From: Flavobacterium nitrogenifigens | GTDB lineage: Bacteria > Bacteroidota > Bacteroidia > Flavobacteriales > Flavobacteriaceae | Direction: 5' to 3' | Assembly: GCF_003254565.1 (NCBI RefSeq) | Contig: NZ_QJRI01000158.1 | Span: forward strand, 1-52,950 | Length of the DNA stretch: 52,950 bases | Shown: piece after piece, positions 1 through 10,800 of the stretch | Numbering within the stretch: position 1 is the stretch's first letter | How the letters are laid out: each line of letters starts with the position of its first letter | Program-made: the position numbers and the translations under genes | The notes under the pieces: generated by a model | Databases searched by the model: none | What the model saw: only the letters and a program-made list of their open reading frames with translations | Told to the model about the DNA's origin: nothing

Positions 1-63
<63 letters not shown>

Positions 64-102
64 TGTGTTTTCTTTTTCTTTTTCTTTTTTCTTTTGTTTT
101 GA

Positions 103-140
103 TTTTGGCTGGCGATGGTGGAGTTGGGTAAAGGGTGTGG
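103..140 (+). repeat. Right-hand block of the composite TTAG repeat
   Basis: After a T/C-rich stretch comes TTTTGGCTGGCG, then a GGTGGAGTTGGG-type segment ending near 140. The block at 44201-44239 is closely similar (TTTTGGCCGGCG, then GTGTGGAGTTGGG) and also follows a TTAG array after about 33 bp. The spacing here is 39 bp. Confidence 0.75.
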
Positions 141-475
141 TTGATTTTAATATGGAGGATTATTTTACGGCTATTTGAAATCTAAATTGTTTAGAGCAGA
201 AAAAAAATGAAAGTAGCTAATGAGATGCCGGTTCAAGCTCTGTTCTCTTGAAAATGCAAGTTAATTTCATAAGCGGGAAACATTCAAATATCTAACCGAT
301 TTATGGAAGATTACTACAAAGTTGTATCTTAAATGCCATTAGTTTTGCAAAATTTTTATACTTAGATTTCTGAAGCTGCTTTTCTTTTTTGTAAATTCCC
401 AGCATCATCATGATTTGCATTTTGACACCATTTAAATCTTTGATGTGATCACTTTTAATGTCTGCCAAGCAAGGC
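141..475. other. Intergenic stretch, no gene seen
   Basis: About 335 bp between the repeat block and the end of the minus-strand gene. A short open frame on the minus strand (301-519) overlaps the C-terminus of the real gene and has no coding character. No convincing terminator was seen. Confidence 0.6.
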
Positions 476-1123
476 CTAAAGGCATTTATTTTTGTCAAAA
501 ATCGCTTCAAGCTGGTCAATTACCGATTTAGCTTTGAAATCTGTTTTTTCGATTGCTTCAATGATTTTTGGACATTCTGTAAATGCTTCTTTAGACATTT
601 TGCGAATTAATGAATCGGTACCTACTGCCAAATTGCTTCCAGCAGATTTTGCATAACCAAAAACCAATTCTTCGCTATTCTTCTTTCCAAAAAAGTAAGA
701 AGTGCTTCCATAGGTAATTACCCTGCTGGTTCCGCCTGCATTAGGTCTGTTGCTGCCTTGCTCAGTAATGTAGCCTATTTTTGCGCTTTTGTCATAAATA
801 ATATACATCCATCTTTTTTTGCCTGATCTGGAGAATTTTCCGGTTAGAAGATTGGCTGTTGTAGCATACAATCTCTCGGCGGTAAATTTGACATTATCGA
901 CATCAATAAATTCGATTTTTTTTATATCGGTGCTCGATATTTTCTCTTTTTTAGCTTCTTCGCTAGTTTTAAATTTTACTTTAGAATCGTTGTATTCTAC
1001 TTTTTCTGCCAGTCCTTTTTTCACAGTTCCATCTTCCATATATAAGACCGCCTTAACATATTTTGCTTGAATTGTGGCAGTAAATAATAAAAGGACTATT
1101 AAAAGTAAAGTCGTGTTTTTCAT
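476..1123 (-). CDS. Secreted protein of unknown function
   Basis: A 215-residue protein with a clear Sec signal peptide: MKN, a hydrophobic LLLIVLLLFTA core, and cleavage near residue 20 after IQA. The mature part is Lys-rich and mostly beta/alpha mixed. It opens with a MEDGTVKKG segment of the kind seen in small Bacteroidota proteins that start with a strand-turn-strand. No catalytic motif is recognisable and there is only one Cys pair region near the C-terminus. It is divergent from the outer-membrane barrel gene at 1308, with a 184-bp AT-rich spacer that must hold both promoters. The family was not recognised, and periplasmic location is inferred from the signal peptide only. Confidence 0.85.
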   Translation of the reverse strand: MKNTTLLLIVLLLFTATIQAKYVKAVLYMEDGTVKKGLAEKVEYNDSKVKFKTSEEAKKEKISSTDIKKIEFIDVDNVKFTAERLYATTANLLTGKFSRSGKKRWMYIIYDKSAKIGYITEQGSNRPNAGGTSRVITYGSTSYFFGKKNSEELVFGYAKSAGSNLAVGTDSLIRKMSKEAFTECPKIIEAIEKTDFKAKSVIDQLEAIFDKNKCL

Positions 1124-1307
1124 GTATTCTTTAAATATTTATAGTAAATGTAATACAATTGGTTTGTGGTGCTCAAGCAAATGTATAATTAATCCCGAAA
1201 ATAAGATTACCTGTAATCAGGTATATAGTCGGATTTTTTTGTCATTTCGTCGATTTTTTTTGATTGCAAGCTAAAATTAATACATATATTCGCAGAAATT
1301 TTTGCGA

Positions 1308-2009
1308 ATGAAAATAGTATTACCCTTAATAATTTTTAGTTTTTTTTTTAATGCCCCAATCTACAGCCAGAACGAAACTAACATTACCTACGGATTAAAA
1401 TTTGGTGTTCTGCATTCCACCTTCAGTAATCTTCCAGAGAGCATAAAAGGAAGGGATAATACTTTTGATAACAGTGTTATGGAAAGTAAGGGTAAATTTG
1501 GTTTAGAAGGCGGTTTCTTTTTAAATTTTAAACTTCATGATACCCGAGTTGCCATTCAGCCGGAAATCTTATTTAGACAGTCGGGAGAAAAAGTGACGTA
1601 CAAAGATGCCGTTGGAAAAGAATTTGAACTCGGATTAAATTATGCTTTTCTGCAAATCGGTGCTTTATATAAAGTTTATCCTTACGAAGGTTTAAATTTT
1701 GGTGCGGGTGCTTTTTATGGCTTCAATTTATCTCCCAACGATATAACATACACTTCCAATGAAGCAGGCGGTATGTATGATGTTGCCACAAGGCAGTTCT
1801 ATAAAGATGGTCTTGACGGAGACGATGATTTCGCGTTGTGTTTCGCATTAGGTTATGAACTTCATAAAAGCATACACTTTGACTTTCGCTATTATCTAGG
1901 CGTAAAGGACATGATTAAGAGTAATGCATCATCTTTTCAGTTTATCGAAAATCAAAATAAAAGCAGTGTCTTTTGTTTTTCGTTGGGCTACAGTTTTCAT
2001 CAATGGTAA
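1308..2009 (+). CDS. PorT-like outer-membrane beta-barrel protein (first of a tandem pair)
   Basis: The chosen ATG at 1308 gives 233 residues beginning MKIVLPLIIFSFFFNAPIYSQ, a normal signal peptide with cleavage after YSQ. A TTG two codons upstream also keeps the frame but adds nothing. The mature protein has alternating aromatic/Gly strands (ITYGLKFGVL, GLEGGFFLNF, LNYAFLQIGALYKVYP, FGAGAFYGF) and ends in an aromatic strand (FCFSLGYSFHQW), typical of 8-stranded barrels of the PorT/OmpA-like group in Bacteroidota. It is clearly paralogous to the next gene, sharing ITYGL near the N-terminus and the SNLP segment. It is probably the first gene of the operon running into the Rhs gene. Its ligand or partner is unknown. 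Confidence 0.88.
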   Translation: MKIVLPLIIFSFFFNAPIYSQNETNITYGLKFGVLHSTFSNLPESIKGRDNTFDNSVMESKGKFGLEGGFFLNFKLHDTRVAIQPEILFRQSGEKVTYKDAVGKEFELGLNYAFLQIGALYKVYPYEGLNFGAGAFYGFNLSPNDITYTSNEAGGMYDVATRQFYKDGLDGDDDFALCFALGYELHKSIHFDFRYYLGVKDMIKSNASSFQFIENQNKSSVFCFSLGYSFHQW

Positions 2010-2020
2010 TTTATAAAAAA

Positions 2021-2752
2021 ATGAAAAAAATTATTTTGCTTCTTTTATTAGTAAGCACAAAATCTTTATTGGCACAAGGCGATCGAGAAATTACATATGG
2101 TCTTTTTGGCGGCGGAATCTATTCTAAAATGTCCAATCTTCCAGATGTGATAGTGCCGAAAGGTATTTATGAAGGCTATACCCTAAAAGAAGAAGGAAAG
2201 TTTGGAGGAATGGGCGGTTTTTTCATTAATTGGAAATATCCTTATGCAAAAGTTGCTATTCAGACCGAAATCTCCTATTCTGGCCAGGGAACCGATTTGA
2301 ATTACGAAGACGTAAAAGGACTTAAATATAAAATGACTTTTGGTTATAGTTATATCAATGTCGGAGCGCAGTTTAAATATTATCCTGCTGAAGGATTTTA
2401 TATTGGCGTTGGGCCTTATGTAGGATTTAATATTGCGAGTGATAATATAAAATACTCCTCAAACGCACAGGAATTGTTTGCAGATTCTGGTGTTTATTTT
2501 GAGCCAGATGCCAATGTTCAGAAAGTATTGAAAGAATCTTTGACGGGTAAAAATTATTTCTACGGAGTTTTGTCCGCAGGATATGAATTTGGCAATAATC
2601 TTTCTATCGGAGCAAGATACTCTTTGGGGCTTACAGATGCTTTAATGACCGAAGAAAATGGACATCGTTACAGCGAAAACAAAAATAAAATCAATAGTAT
2701 TTCACTAATTATTGGTTATTCATTTGACTTTGATGATTTAGGAAATTTCTAA
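2021..2752 (+). CDS. PorT-like outer-membrane beta-barrel protein (second of a tandem pair)
   Basis: The start is placed at the ATG at 2021 (MKKIILLLLLVSTKSLLAQ), which gives a standard signal peptide 11 bp after the previous stop. Longer in-frame versions would bury that signal. The protein has 243 residues and the same barrel pattern as its neighbour: REITYGLFGGGIYSKMSNLPD, GGMGGFFINWKYP, YINVGAQFKYYPAEGFYIGVGPYVGFN, and a final ISLIIGYSFDFDD. The match runs along the whole length, so the pair arose by tandem duplication. Spacing of 11 and 30 bp to its neighbours indicates co-transcription. A role in surface display or anchoring of the downstream secreted proteins is possible but only inferred. 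Confidence 0.88.
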   Translation: MKKIILLLLLVSTKSLLAQGDREITYGLFGGGIYSKMSNLPDVIVPKGIYEGYTLKEEGKFGGMGGFFINWKYPYAKVAIQTEISYSGQGTDLNYEDVKGLKYKMTFGYSYINVGAQFKYYPAEGFYIGVGPYVGFNIASDNIKYSSNAQELFADSGVYFEPDANVQKVLKESLTGKNYFYGVLSAGYEFGNNLSIGARYSLGLTDALMTEENGHRYSENKNKINSISLIIGYSFDFDDLGNF

Positions 2753-2782
2753 AAAGCATCATCATAAAAATCACTTTAGAAT

Positions 2783-4750
2783 ATGAATAAAAGGATTTTT
2801 TTATTGGCACACTTAACAGCATTTCTAATTGTGAATGCTGTCTTTTCGCAGGAAAAAATAGTTCCAGGAGCAGTTTCAGAACCTTTTTTTTGGATTAAAT
2901 CCAGAAAAACAGGAGAGAATTACTATTGGGAAAGTCTCATAAACAATAAAGAAGCAAAGGTGCCGGTAAAGAAATACGATGGCGCTACTTTTAATTTTAA
3001 TCCCAGTATTGTTATTGATGCGGATCAGGATTCTTTAATTGTGCCTTTTGGCTCAGATAGTAAAAGACGCCAGACCCTTTTTATGGTTTACAAAGTAAAG
3101 GACAGTCTGAAAGAACAATTTTTATGGACGATTAATGATCCTCAAAAAACAATCTCGGCTGCGACAAACAAACGTTTGGTTGACTTAAAAAAATATTCTT
3201 ACCAGTCTTATCAGGAAAAAATTAAACCTCATAAGGCTAATATTCATTTTTTTCAGCAGAATGTGACTGATAGTGTTGCAAAATTGTCTTCGTTAACGAT
3301 TGGCCAGAAATCAAAAATGGAGAAATTACCGCCAGAAGATTTTAAAGGAAGCATAAGCGAAATCTTGATTTACAATCGTGTTTTATCTGGTTTAGAAACG
3401 CAGAAAGCGGCGAGTTATTTAGCCATTAAATATGGGATTTCACTTTCTCAGTTTGACAATAAGAACTATTTAAACAGTAAAGGAGAAAAGATCTGGGATG
3501 CCGAAAAACACAAAGGATTTACGTCGTCAATTACCGCAGTCGGACGTGACGACGCGAGCGGTTTGCTGCAAACCAAAAGCAGCAATATGATAGAAGAAGG
3601 ACTGATGACGTTTGAAGTAAAAAGCAAATCCAACAAGATTCCTAATAATTATTTTGCTTTTTGGAGCGATAACGGAAAGAATCTCTTAGTTAAAAAGCAA
3701 GAGCAAGGAGAACCAATCGGAGTTTCTAGAGAATGGCAGCTAGATTATGCGAACCCAAGCGATCTTAGTTTAGACTGGACATTTAATCCTGCCTTTATAA
3801 AAGGAACACTGCCAAAAGATACTTTTTACTGGCTTTTAGTTGATTACTCTGGAAAGGGAACTTACGATGAAAACGATTCAGAATACATTCGTTTAGGAAG
3901 CACTGCCAGTACAGAAAAATTATCTTTAAAAGATTTTAACTGGAATAAACAGAAATCTGGGACAGCAAAATTTACCTTAAAAGTAGCCCCGCAAATGTTC
4001 AGCAGAGTATGGATAACCGAAGCCTTATGCGGCGTTTCTGGATCTGGAGAATTAAATTATACCATAGAAGGAGGCGAAGCTCCTTTTACAGTTACAGTTA
4101 AAAAAGAAGGCAGTGAAGCCGTTGTAAAACAATGGAGTCAAGCTGCAAAAAGCCAGACCGGCGTGCAGCTTTCATCAGGAACTTATGATTATATCGTAAA
4201 AGACAAAAAAGGAAATCTGTATTCAGAAACCGTATTTGTGGCAGATAAGGAAGGAACTTTTCCGAATCTGAAATCAGATTATCTGCTGACAGATGGAAAT
4301 GCGCTTCTTTTGGATGCCAGTGCAGCTCTGCCGTCTGGAAATTATCAATACCAATGGTTTTATGAAGGGAATTTTATAGATGACAATCCGAAAATATTAA
4401 TCGATCAGCCAGGCAATTATGAGCTTCGATTAATAAACGGGCAGGAATGTAAAACGTCTAAAATGATTGCTGTAGCGACAGATGGAAAAGAAATTACAGA
4501 TTCTAGCATACTGATTTTATATCCGAATCCAACCCCAGACGGAAAGTTTGCAATTGCGATGCAGTTTCCTAAAAAGACCGACGCAACAATTCGCGTTTAT
4601 TCTTTGACGGGATCACTTTTAAAAGAGAAGAAATACAATCAGATTGAAACCTATCTGCATGAAGATAATATAAAAGCGCCATCTGGAATGTATCTGGTCA
4701 ATGTGAGTTCAGATTTTGGAAATAAAACTTTTAAAGTAATTGTCAAATAA
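2783..4750 (+). CDS. T9SS-secreted protein with LamG-like region and C-terminal sorting domain
   Basis: A 655-residue protein with a signal peptide (MNKRIFLLAHLTAFLIVNAVFSQ). Around residues 190-225 it carries SEILIYNRVLSGLETQKAA followed by YLAIKYGISL, the end of the concanavalin/LamG-like region common in large gliding-bacteria surface proteins. A SprB-like beta region follows around residues 415-470. The last 75 residues form a type A sorting domain: LYPNPTPDGKF, then a strand with VYSLTGSLLKEK, then PSGMYLVNV and a terminal KVIVK. Known members of this class are exported through the outer membrane by the type IX system and attached to the surface. The gene lies 30 bp behind the barrel pair and 72 bp ahead of the giant Rhs gene, so it probably belongs to the same unit. 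A T9SS-sorted protein also precedes the second Rhs gene at 45266. Confidence 0.88.
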   Translation: MNKRIFLLAHLTAFLIVNAVFSQEKIVPGAVSEPFFWIKSRKTGENYYWESLINNKEAKVPVKKYDGATFNFNPSIVIDADQDSLIVPFGSDSKRRQTLFMVYKVKDSLKEQFLWTINDPQKTISAATNKRLVDLKKYSYQSYQEKIKPHKANIHFFQQNVTDSVAKLSSLTIGQKSKMEKLPPEDFKGSISEILIYNRVLSGLETQKAASYLAIKYGISLSQFDNKNYLNSKGEKIWDAEKHKGFTSSITAVGRDDASGLLQTKSSNMIEEGLMTFEVKSKSNKIPNNYFAFWSDNGKNLLVKKQEQGEPIGVSREWQLDYANPSDLSLDWTFNPAFIKGTLPKDTFYWLLVDYSGKGTYDENDSEYIRLGSTASTEKLSLKDFNWNKQKSGTAKFTLKVAPQMFSRVWITEALCGVSGSGELNYTIEGGEAPFTVTVKKEGSEAVVKQWSQAAKSQTGVQLSSGTYDYIVKDKKGNLYSETVFVADKEGTFPNLKSDYLLTDGNALLLDASAALPSGNYQYQWFYEGNFIDDNPKILIDQPGNYELRLINGQECKTSKMIAVATDGKEITDSSILILYPNPTPDGKFAIAMQFPKKTDATIRVYSLTGSLLKEKKYNQIETYLHEDNIKAPSGMYLVNVSSDFGNKTFKVIVK

Positions 4751-4822
4751 ATTGACAGCTTAAAAAACAGGTCAATTTATTAAAATATAAAACCGATTGC
4801 CTCAAATCGATTTAATCTGCTT

Positions 4823-7800
4823 ATGAAAAATAGAATTATAGTATTGGTGTTTTTAATAGGAGCATTTTTGTTTGCCGCTAATATTAGCGAATATAGAATA
4901 GCTTCTCTGTTTTCTGAAAACACAGTGGAAGAAGAGGAGATTTTAGTCTCTGATTCTACGGCTGTTCAAAAAAATGAAAACAAAACCACAAAGTTATTCG
5001 CAGCTGATATTAAAGAAGGTATAATTGGGGTTGACAATCCTGAGGATATTGATGATGCCTACGATAATGTTTTTCATTTAAAAGTAGATGAACTTCCCGC
5101 ACAAAATGAAAACGCTTATTTAGAATACGAATTATTCGGTTACGATCAAGCAGCCTCAATTTCTAGAAGTTTAAACAACCAGCCCAGTATTGGAGGGCAA
5201 TTTTTGTCTTATAACAAAGCATGGACTAGTCAGTCTGAATTATTATCTGAAAAATCATTGCGAAAAGGAGATAACGTGCTTTTGTTTACAGCGCCAGAAG
5301 GAACTGCGAATGGATACAAAATTAAAAATGTACGAATAGTATATAAAAACGGGAACAAGAATTCCAATTTTACGCTTTTAAAAGCAGCTGATAAATTATA
5401 TATCAAAGGAACTAATTTTCCTTCTCAGTTAAAAAAAATGACTATTGCCGGAATTACGGTAGATGTCACTCAGCCGGAATTTGAATTGGTTTTGGATGCT
5501 GAAAAGATCGGAGAATCTGTCTCAGTTTTAAAGGAAACAGCTTCGGGAGTTATTCTAAATGAAGAAATAAAAGTAAAGCAATTTTCTAATGTAGAAAGTT
5601 TCAGGCCAATTGAGAGTGCAAAAGAAGGTGTTTCAAAAATCATCAATTTTGAAACAGCCAATGCTTTAGAATATAAAGATTTCCTGGCTGTTTTTCCTGC
5701 CGGCGCTTTAAAAAATAATGTAAAAGTATCGGTAAGCGGTTTGCGTAAAATTGACATTGCTCCATTAAACTCGGCAATGGTAAATGTGACCGCTGAAAAT
5801 GCAGGTTTCCGTTTACTGCCGCATGGGACTATTTTTGAAAAAGCCGTAACACTTTCACTTCCTTACGATAAAGAGACAATTCCCGAAGGTTATACAGAAA
5901 AAGACATCAATATATTTTATTTTGACGAGAACAAACGCCTTTGGCAGAAAGTAACCAAAGACTCTCTTGACATCAAACAGGGAATTATTAAGGCCAAAAC
6001 AACCCATTTTACAGATTTTATTGCGGGAATTATCAAAATGCCCGAATCGCCTGAGACTTCGGGTTATACGCCAACAAGCATTAAAGATCTAAAAGCCGCC
6101 AGTCCGCTGGTAGGAATCCAATCTATTGCGCCGCCTTCGGCAAACGGAAGAGGAACCATGAGTACAGGTTTTTCCATCGTTATTCCGAATGGCCGGGGAG
6201 GTATGCAACCGTCTTTTAACTTACAGTATGATAGTGACGGCGGACACAGCTGGGCAGGAATGGGCTGGGATATTTCGGCGCCGGCAGTAAGTATTGAAAC
6301 ACGCTGGGGAGCGCCAAGATATGATGCAGTTAATGAAACAGAAAGTTATGCTGTTGCAGGAGAAGCTTTGATTCCGAACTCACATAGAGCAGAATGGATT
6401 GCCAGAACTGCTGATAAGCAGTTTTATCCAAGAAGAGAAGGTGCTTTTCAGCAGATTATCCGTAAAGGATCATCTCCTAAAAATTATTATTGGGTTGTAA
6501 AAGATAAGAGTGGTGTTGCGAGTTATTATGGCGGAACACCATCTGGATTATCTGCAAATGGTGTTTTGCAGGATGCAAATGGAAATATCGGACATTGGGC
6601 ACTTTGTCTTCAAGTCGATTTAAAAGGGAATACAGTGGAGTATGAATACGACAAACGCGATGGCGAATTGTATCTTAAAAAAGTATATTATACTGGTTCT
6701 GGATCGCAAAAAGGAAATTACAGTGTCACTTTCGTAAAAAACTCAGATCTTGGTGAAGCAAACCGAACAGATGTTCAGGTTTCGGCCAGATTAGGTTTTA
6801 AACAGCTGAACAATCAGCTATTGCGTAAAATAGAAGTCCGCTACAAAAATGATATGATTCGCAGTTACGAATTGAAATTTAAGGAAGGTGCTTTCAAAAA
6901 GACTTTGCTAGAGTCCATTTCAGAATACGATTCAGAATCCAAATTGTTCTACACAAACACATTAGATTACTTTGATGATATTCGTGACGCATCGGGAAAA
7001 TACACTCCTTTTGGTCCTGAGCAGGTTTGGAATGTTCCGAAGGATAATTTAAAAAATAGCTCGATTCCAGTTTTCAGCGATGCGCTTTTTTCAGGAAAAC
7101 ACTCTTTAGTCAGCAGTTCAGAAGGAGCGACAAATGGCGTAAGCTATCGTTTAGGGATCGGGTTGGCAACTAATGCAGGAAGTTTGAAAGGCTTTACGGT
7201 TGGAGGTCACGGAGGAAACAGTTGGGGATCATCTGATACGGCAGTAAGTCTGGAAGATTTAGATGGTGACGGATTGCCAGACAAAGTTTTCAAGAATAAA
7301 AATGGGGTTTATTACCGAAAAAACTTGGCTGGTTCTCGACAATTAGGTTTTGGTGAACTGCAGGAAATTAATATTAGCGATGTTGGATTTTCAAAATCAA
7401 CTTCATTCAATTGGGGTGTCGACTTAAATCTGAAATATGGAAATATCGGTTACGATCAGCAAAGATCTACTAATAAAACTAAAGCGTATTTCATGGATTT
7501 TAATGGAGACGGTTTGGTAGATTTTGTTAAAAACGGACAAGTTTATTATAACCGATTGGAGAATGGTGTGCCAACTTTTAGAAGCAGCAGTACAGGAACG
7601 CCTTCGCCCGTTTTTGGAGGAGGAGATATCACGATTCCAGGTTTTACCACTATTTCTGCAGAAGAGATCGAAAAACAGAATCCGCTGCATGATGTGGTGC
7701 GTATGTGGGAAGCGCCTGTAAAAGGAATAGTGTCTGTTTCGCATCAATACCAATTAATCGAAGATACCACTCCTGATGGAATAAAAGCTCGTGCAGCATA

Positions 7801-10800
7801 CGTAAATAATGCAGGAAATGATAAAGCAGACGGCGTTCATTTGTATTTTCAAAAAGGAAACCAATTGCTTTGGAATGAGGCGATCGGTCCAAAAGATTAT
7901 GCCATTAAAACGAAACAAAACACTGGAATTGCTGTAGAAAAAGGAGAACGACTATACTTTAGAGTAAGTTCGGTAAAGGATGGAAATTTTGATGCTGTAA
8001 ATTGGAATCCGGTTGTCACTTATTCGCAAGTAAAACATTTTGACCGCGGTTTAAGTGGAAATGTAACGGAGAGCGATTTTATAATTCCTGCCACTTTAAA
8101 AGATGTCAATGGGTATTCTTTGGCTTCATATAATGCAAATGCAGATTTTTTCAGCAGTTCTGTTGCAGGAAAAACAGTTGCTGCTGCTGGAAATGTTGTA
8201 TTAAAAGGAATCTTAAACAAACCGGTAACATCAGATCATATTAAATTGGTTATTACGAAAACCTATTTGGAGCAGACCAATCCAGCTGTAGTTGTTTTTG
8301 AAAAGACTTTTTTAGCAAATGAAGTAGCATCATTTAATTTAGCGTCAGTAAATCTTCCTGCATTTGAAGCCGAAACGCAGATTAGTTTGGCCCTTCAAAC
8401 CGAAACCAACATCAATTGGCAAACTATTTCTTTTGCTCCAACGGTTACAGTGCCAGCTTATGCAGGTGGTGTTGCAGAAGAAGTTCCTATGGATGTTTCA
8501 CATACTTTATACAATAAAAGAGAAGGAAATTATAATATTCCAGGAATAACTTCAACAGTAAGCGGAAAAGTAAAACTGAGCATATTGCCACAGGATTTAG
8601 TGTTGGCGACACCTTTCCAATATCCTGGAAATATTAATAATTATAATGGAGATGTAATTATTTCGGCTAAACAAAACAATGTTTTATTGGCACGCAATCG
8701 TTACAGAATCACAGCAGGAACCATGGTTTTAGTGAATAATACCTTTGATGATGCGGTCAACTATCCTGATGCTGTTTTAGGAACTCCAATTCAATTGGAA
8801 ATGACGGTTTCTAATGCGCAGTCTGTGACCATTATTAAAAACTATCCAAAAACCAATGCCTTAAATGTTCAGGTTCAGATTACCGATTTTAAAGATGTTG
8901 CAGATCTAACAGATGATATAGTTTTAAACACCACGACAGATGATTTTGCCATTTATAGTCTTTTAAACGCTGATGAAAGAACTTTCGGTTTGTACCATCG
9001 TCAATGGGGCGGATTTGTGATTAACGGAAATTTAGCTTCCAATACTATTGATCAAACGCTTTTAAAACAGTCAGATGCTTACAATACAGAACCGGATTTA
9101 AACAATACAGATCCTGACAATTATGATGGTAAAGGATATGAAATTGCTGACAGTTATTTTGTATCATTAAATCCGTCTTACAGTAAATACAAATGGGAAG
9201 GTCTGGAAGAAGGAATTTACATTAAAGGGCAAACCATCGGAACATCGAGATTAGGAGAAGATGATATTGCCGATTATACCGATTTTACTCTTCCAAATCT
9301 GCAGGGAGGAAGCACTTCTGCTTTAGATATGATTAGCGAAAGTAAAAGTAAAAGTATTTCTGGGGGAGTTTCTGCAGGAGGTTCAGCAAGTTTTGGATAC
9401 AGTAAATCTATAGATGGAGACTCGTATATGACCCAGACCATGAGCGATTTTAATGGTGACCGCTTTCCAGATTATATTCGTGGAGGAAATATACAATTGA
9501 CAGCGCCTGTCGGGAAAGTTTCGGACCAAATCGTAAATATTGGAGATAATTTCAGCCATTCTAGAACAAGCTCTGAAGGACCAAATTTTGGCGGAAGCTA
9601 CAGTCACGGTGCGCCATCCAACTCTATGAGTGTTACGGTAGCAAAATCGAAAGTAAAAGGAGATTCTGCAAAAGAAACGGCCTCAAAAGAAGCTGAAAAA
9701 GGAGGGAACAGCATTTCTGTGAGCGCTTCACAGGGTAAAGGTGAAGACCGTTCTGTACTGATTCATAGCGATATTAATGGAGATGGATTGCCAGATAAAA
9801 TAACAGAGTCTGGAGATGTATTTTTAAATACAGGTTACGGATTTTTGCCAGCAGAAAAATGGAACCTGGCTAGTATCAACAAAGGAAATTCTACAGATTG
9901 GAGCGCAGGTTTAGGATTCAGTATTAAACAGGGATCCATTTCTGGAGGAGCTAATTATGCCAGATCGCAGTCAGATAGTGATGAATCTTTTATGGATATT
10001 AATGGTGACGGACTTGCAGATAAGATTAGATACGTAGGCAGTACAATGCTGGTTTCTTTAAATTTAGGAAACTCGTTTGATACGCCGGTTGTATATCCGA
10101 GATTTCCGGAAATGAGCCAGAATAAAGGGGTAAGTTATGGTCTGAATGCCAATGTCTCAATTGATATTATTGCTTGGCTATTGCGTATTACGCCTACCAT
10201 TGGAGGAAGTAAAGGATGGAGTACCAACCGTTCTGAAGGCACTTTTATGGATATTGATGGAGATGGAAATTTAGATTATGTGGTTTCGAAAGATGATGGT
10301 CATTTAACAGCACAGTTATCCAATATCAAAAGAACCAACAAATTAAAAAGCGTTAAAAATGGTGCAGGAAATAGTTATACAGTAGATTATGAACTGTTGA
10401 AACCAAGTTACGAAAACCCTTCAGCGAAGTGGGTTTTACAAACTGTAGATGTTTTTGACGGACATACTGGTGACGGTATCGATCATTCTATTGCAAAATT
10501 TAGATACGAAGACGGTTATCAGGATCGTCGTGAAAGAGAGTTTTACGGATTTGGAAAAGTAACTCAGGAACAGATTGATGCGGCAGATAATTCGGTTTTT
10601 ATGACCACAGTGCAGGAATTTTACAATCAGGATTATTTTAGAAAAAAACTTTTAAAATACAGCTACACTTTAGACAAAAATGGAAAAATGCGCCAGGAGT
10701 CTGAAAATGAATATAGTTTTATAGATGTGGCAACACAGGTGAGCGTTCCCATTTCAGAATTGAACTTGCCTTCTTGCGATGCCAAACGTATTTTTGTTGG

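Noticed and set aside
301..519. 72-residue minus-strand frame downstream of the first gene
   Set aside because: It overlaps the C-terminus of the real gene and has no signal, motif or coding character.
1259..1292. Promoter TTTG ... TATATTCG before the first barrel gene
   Set aside because: The -7 box has a mismatch and the spacing (22 bp) is longer than usual, so it was not listed.
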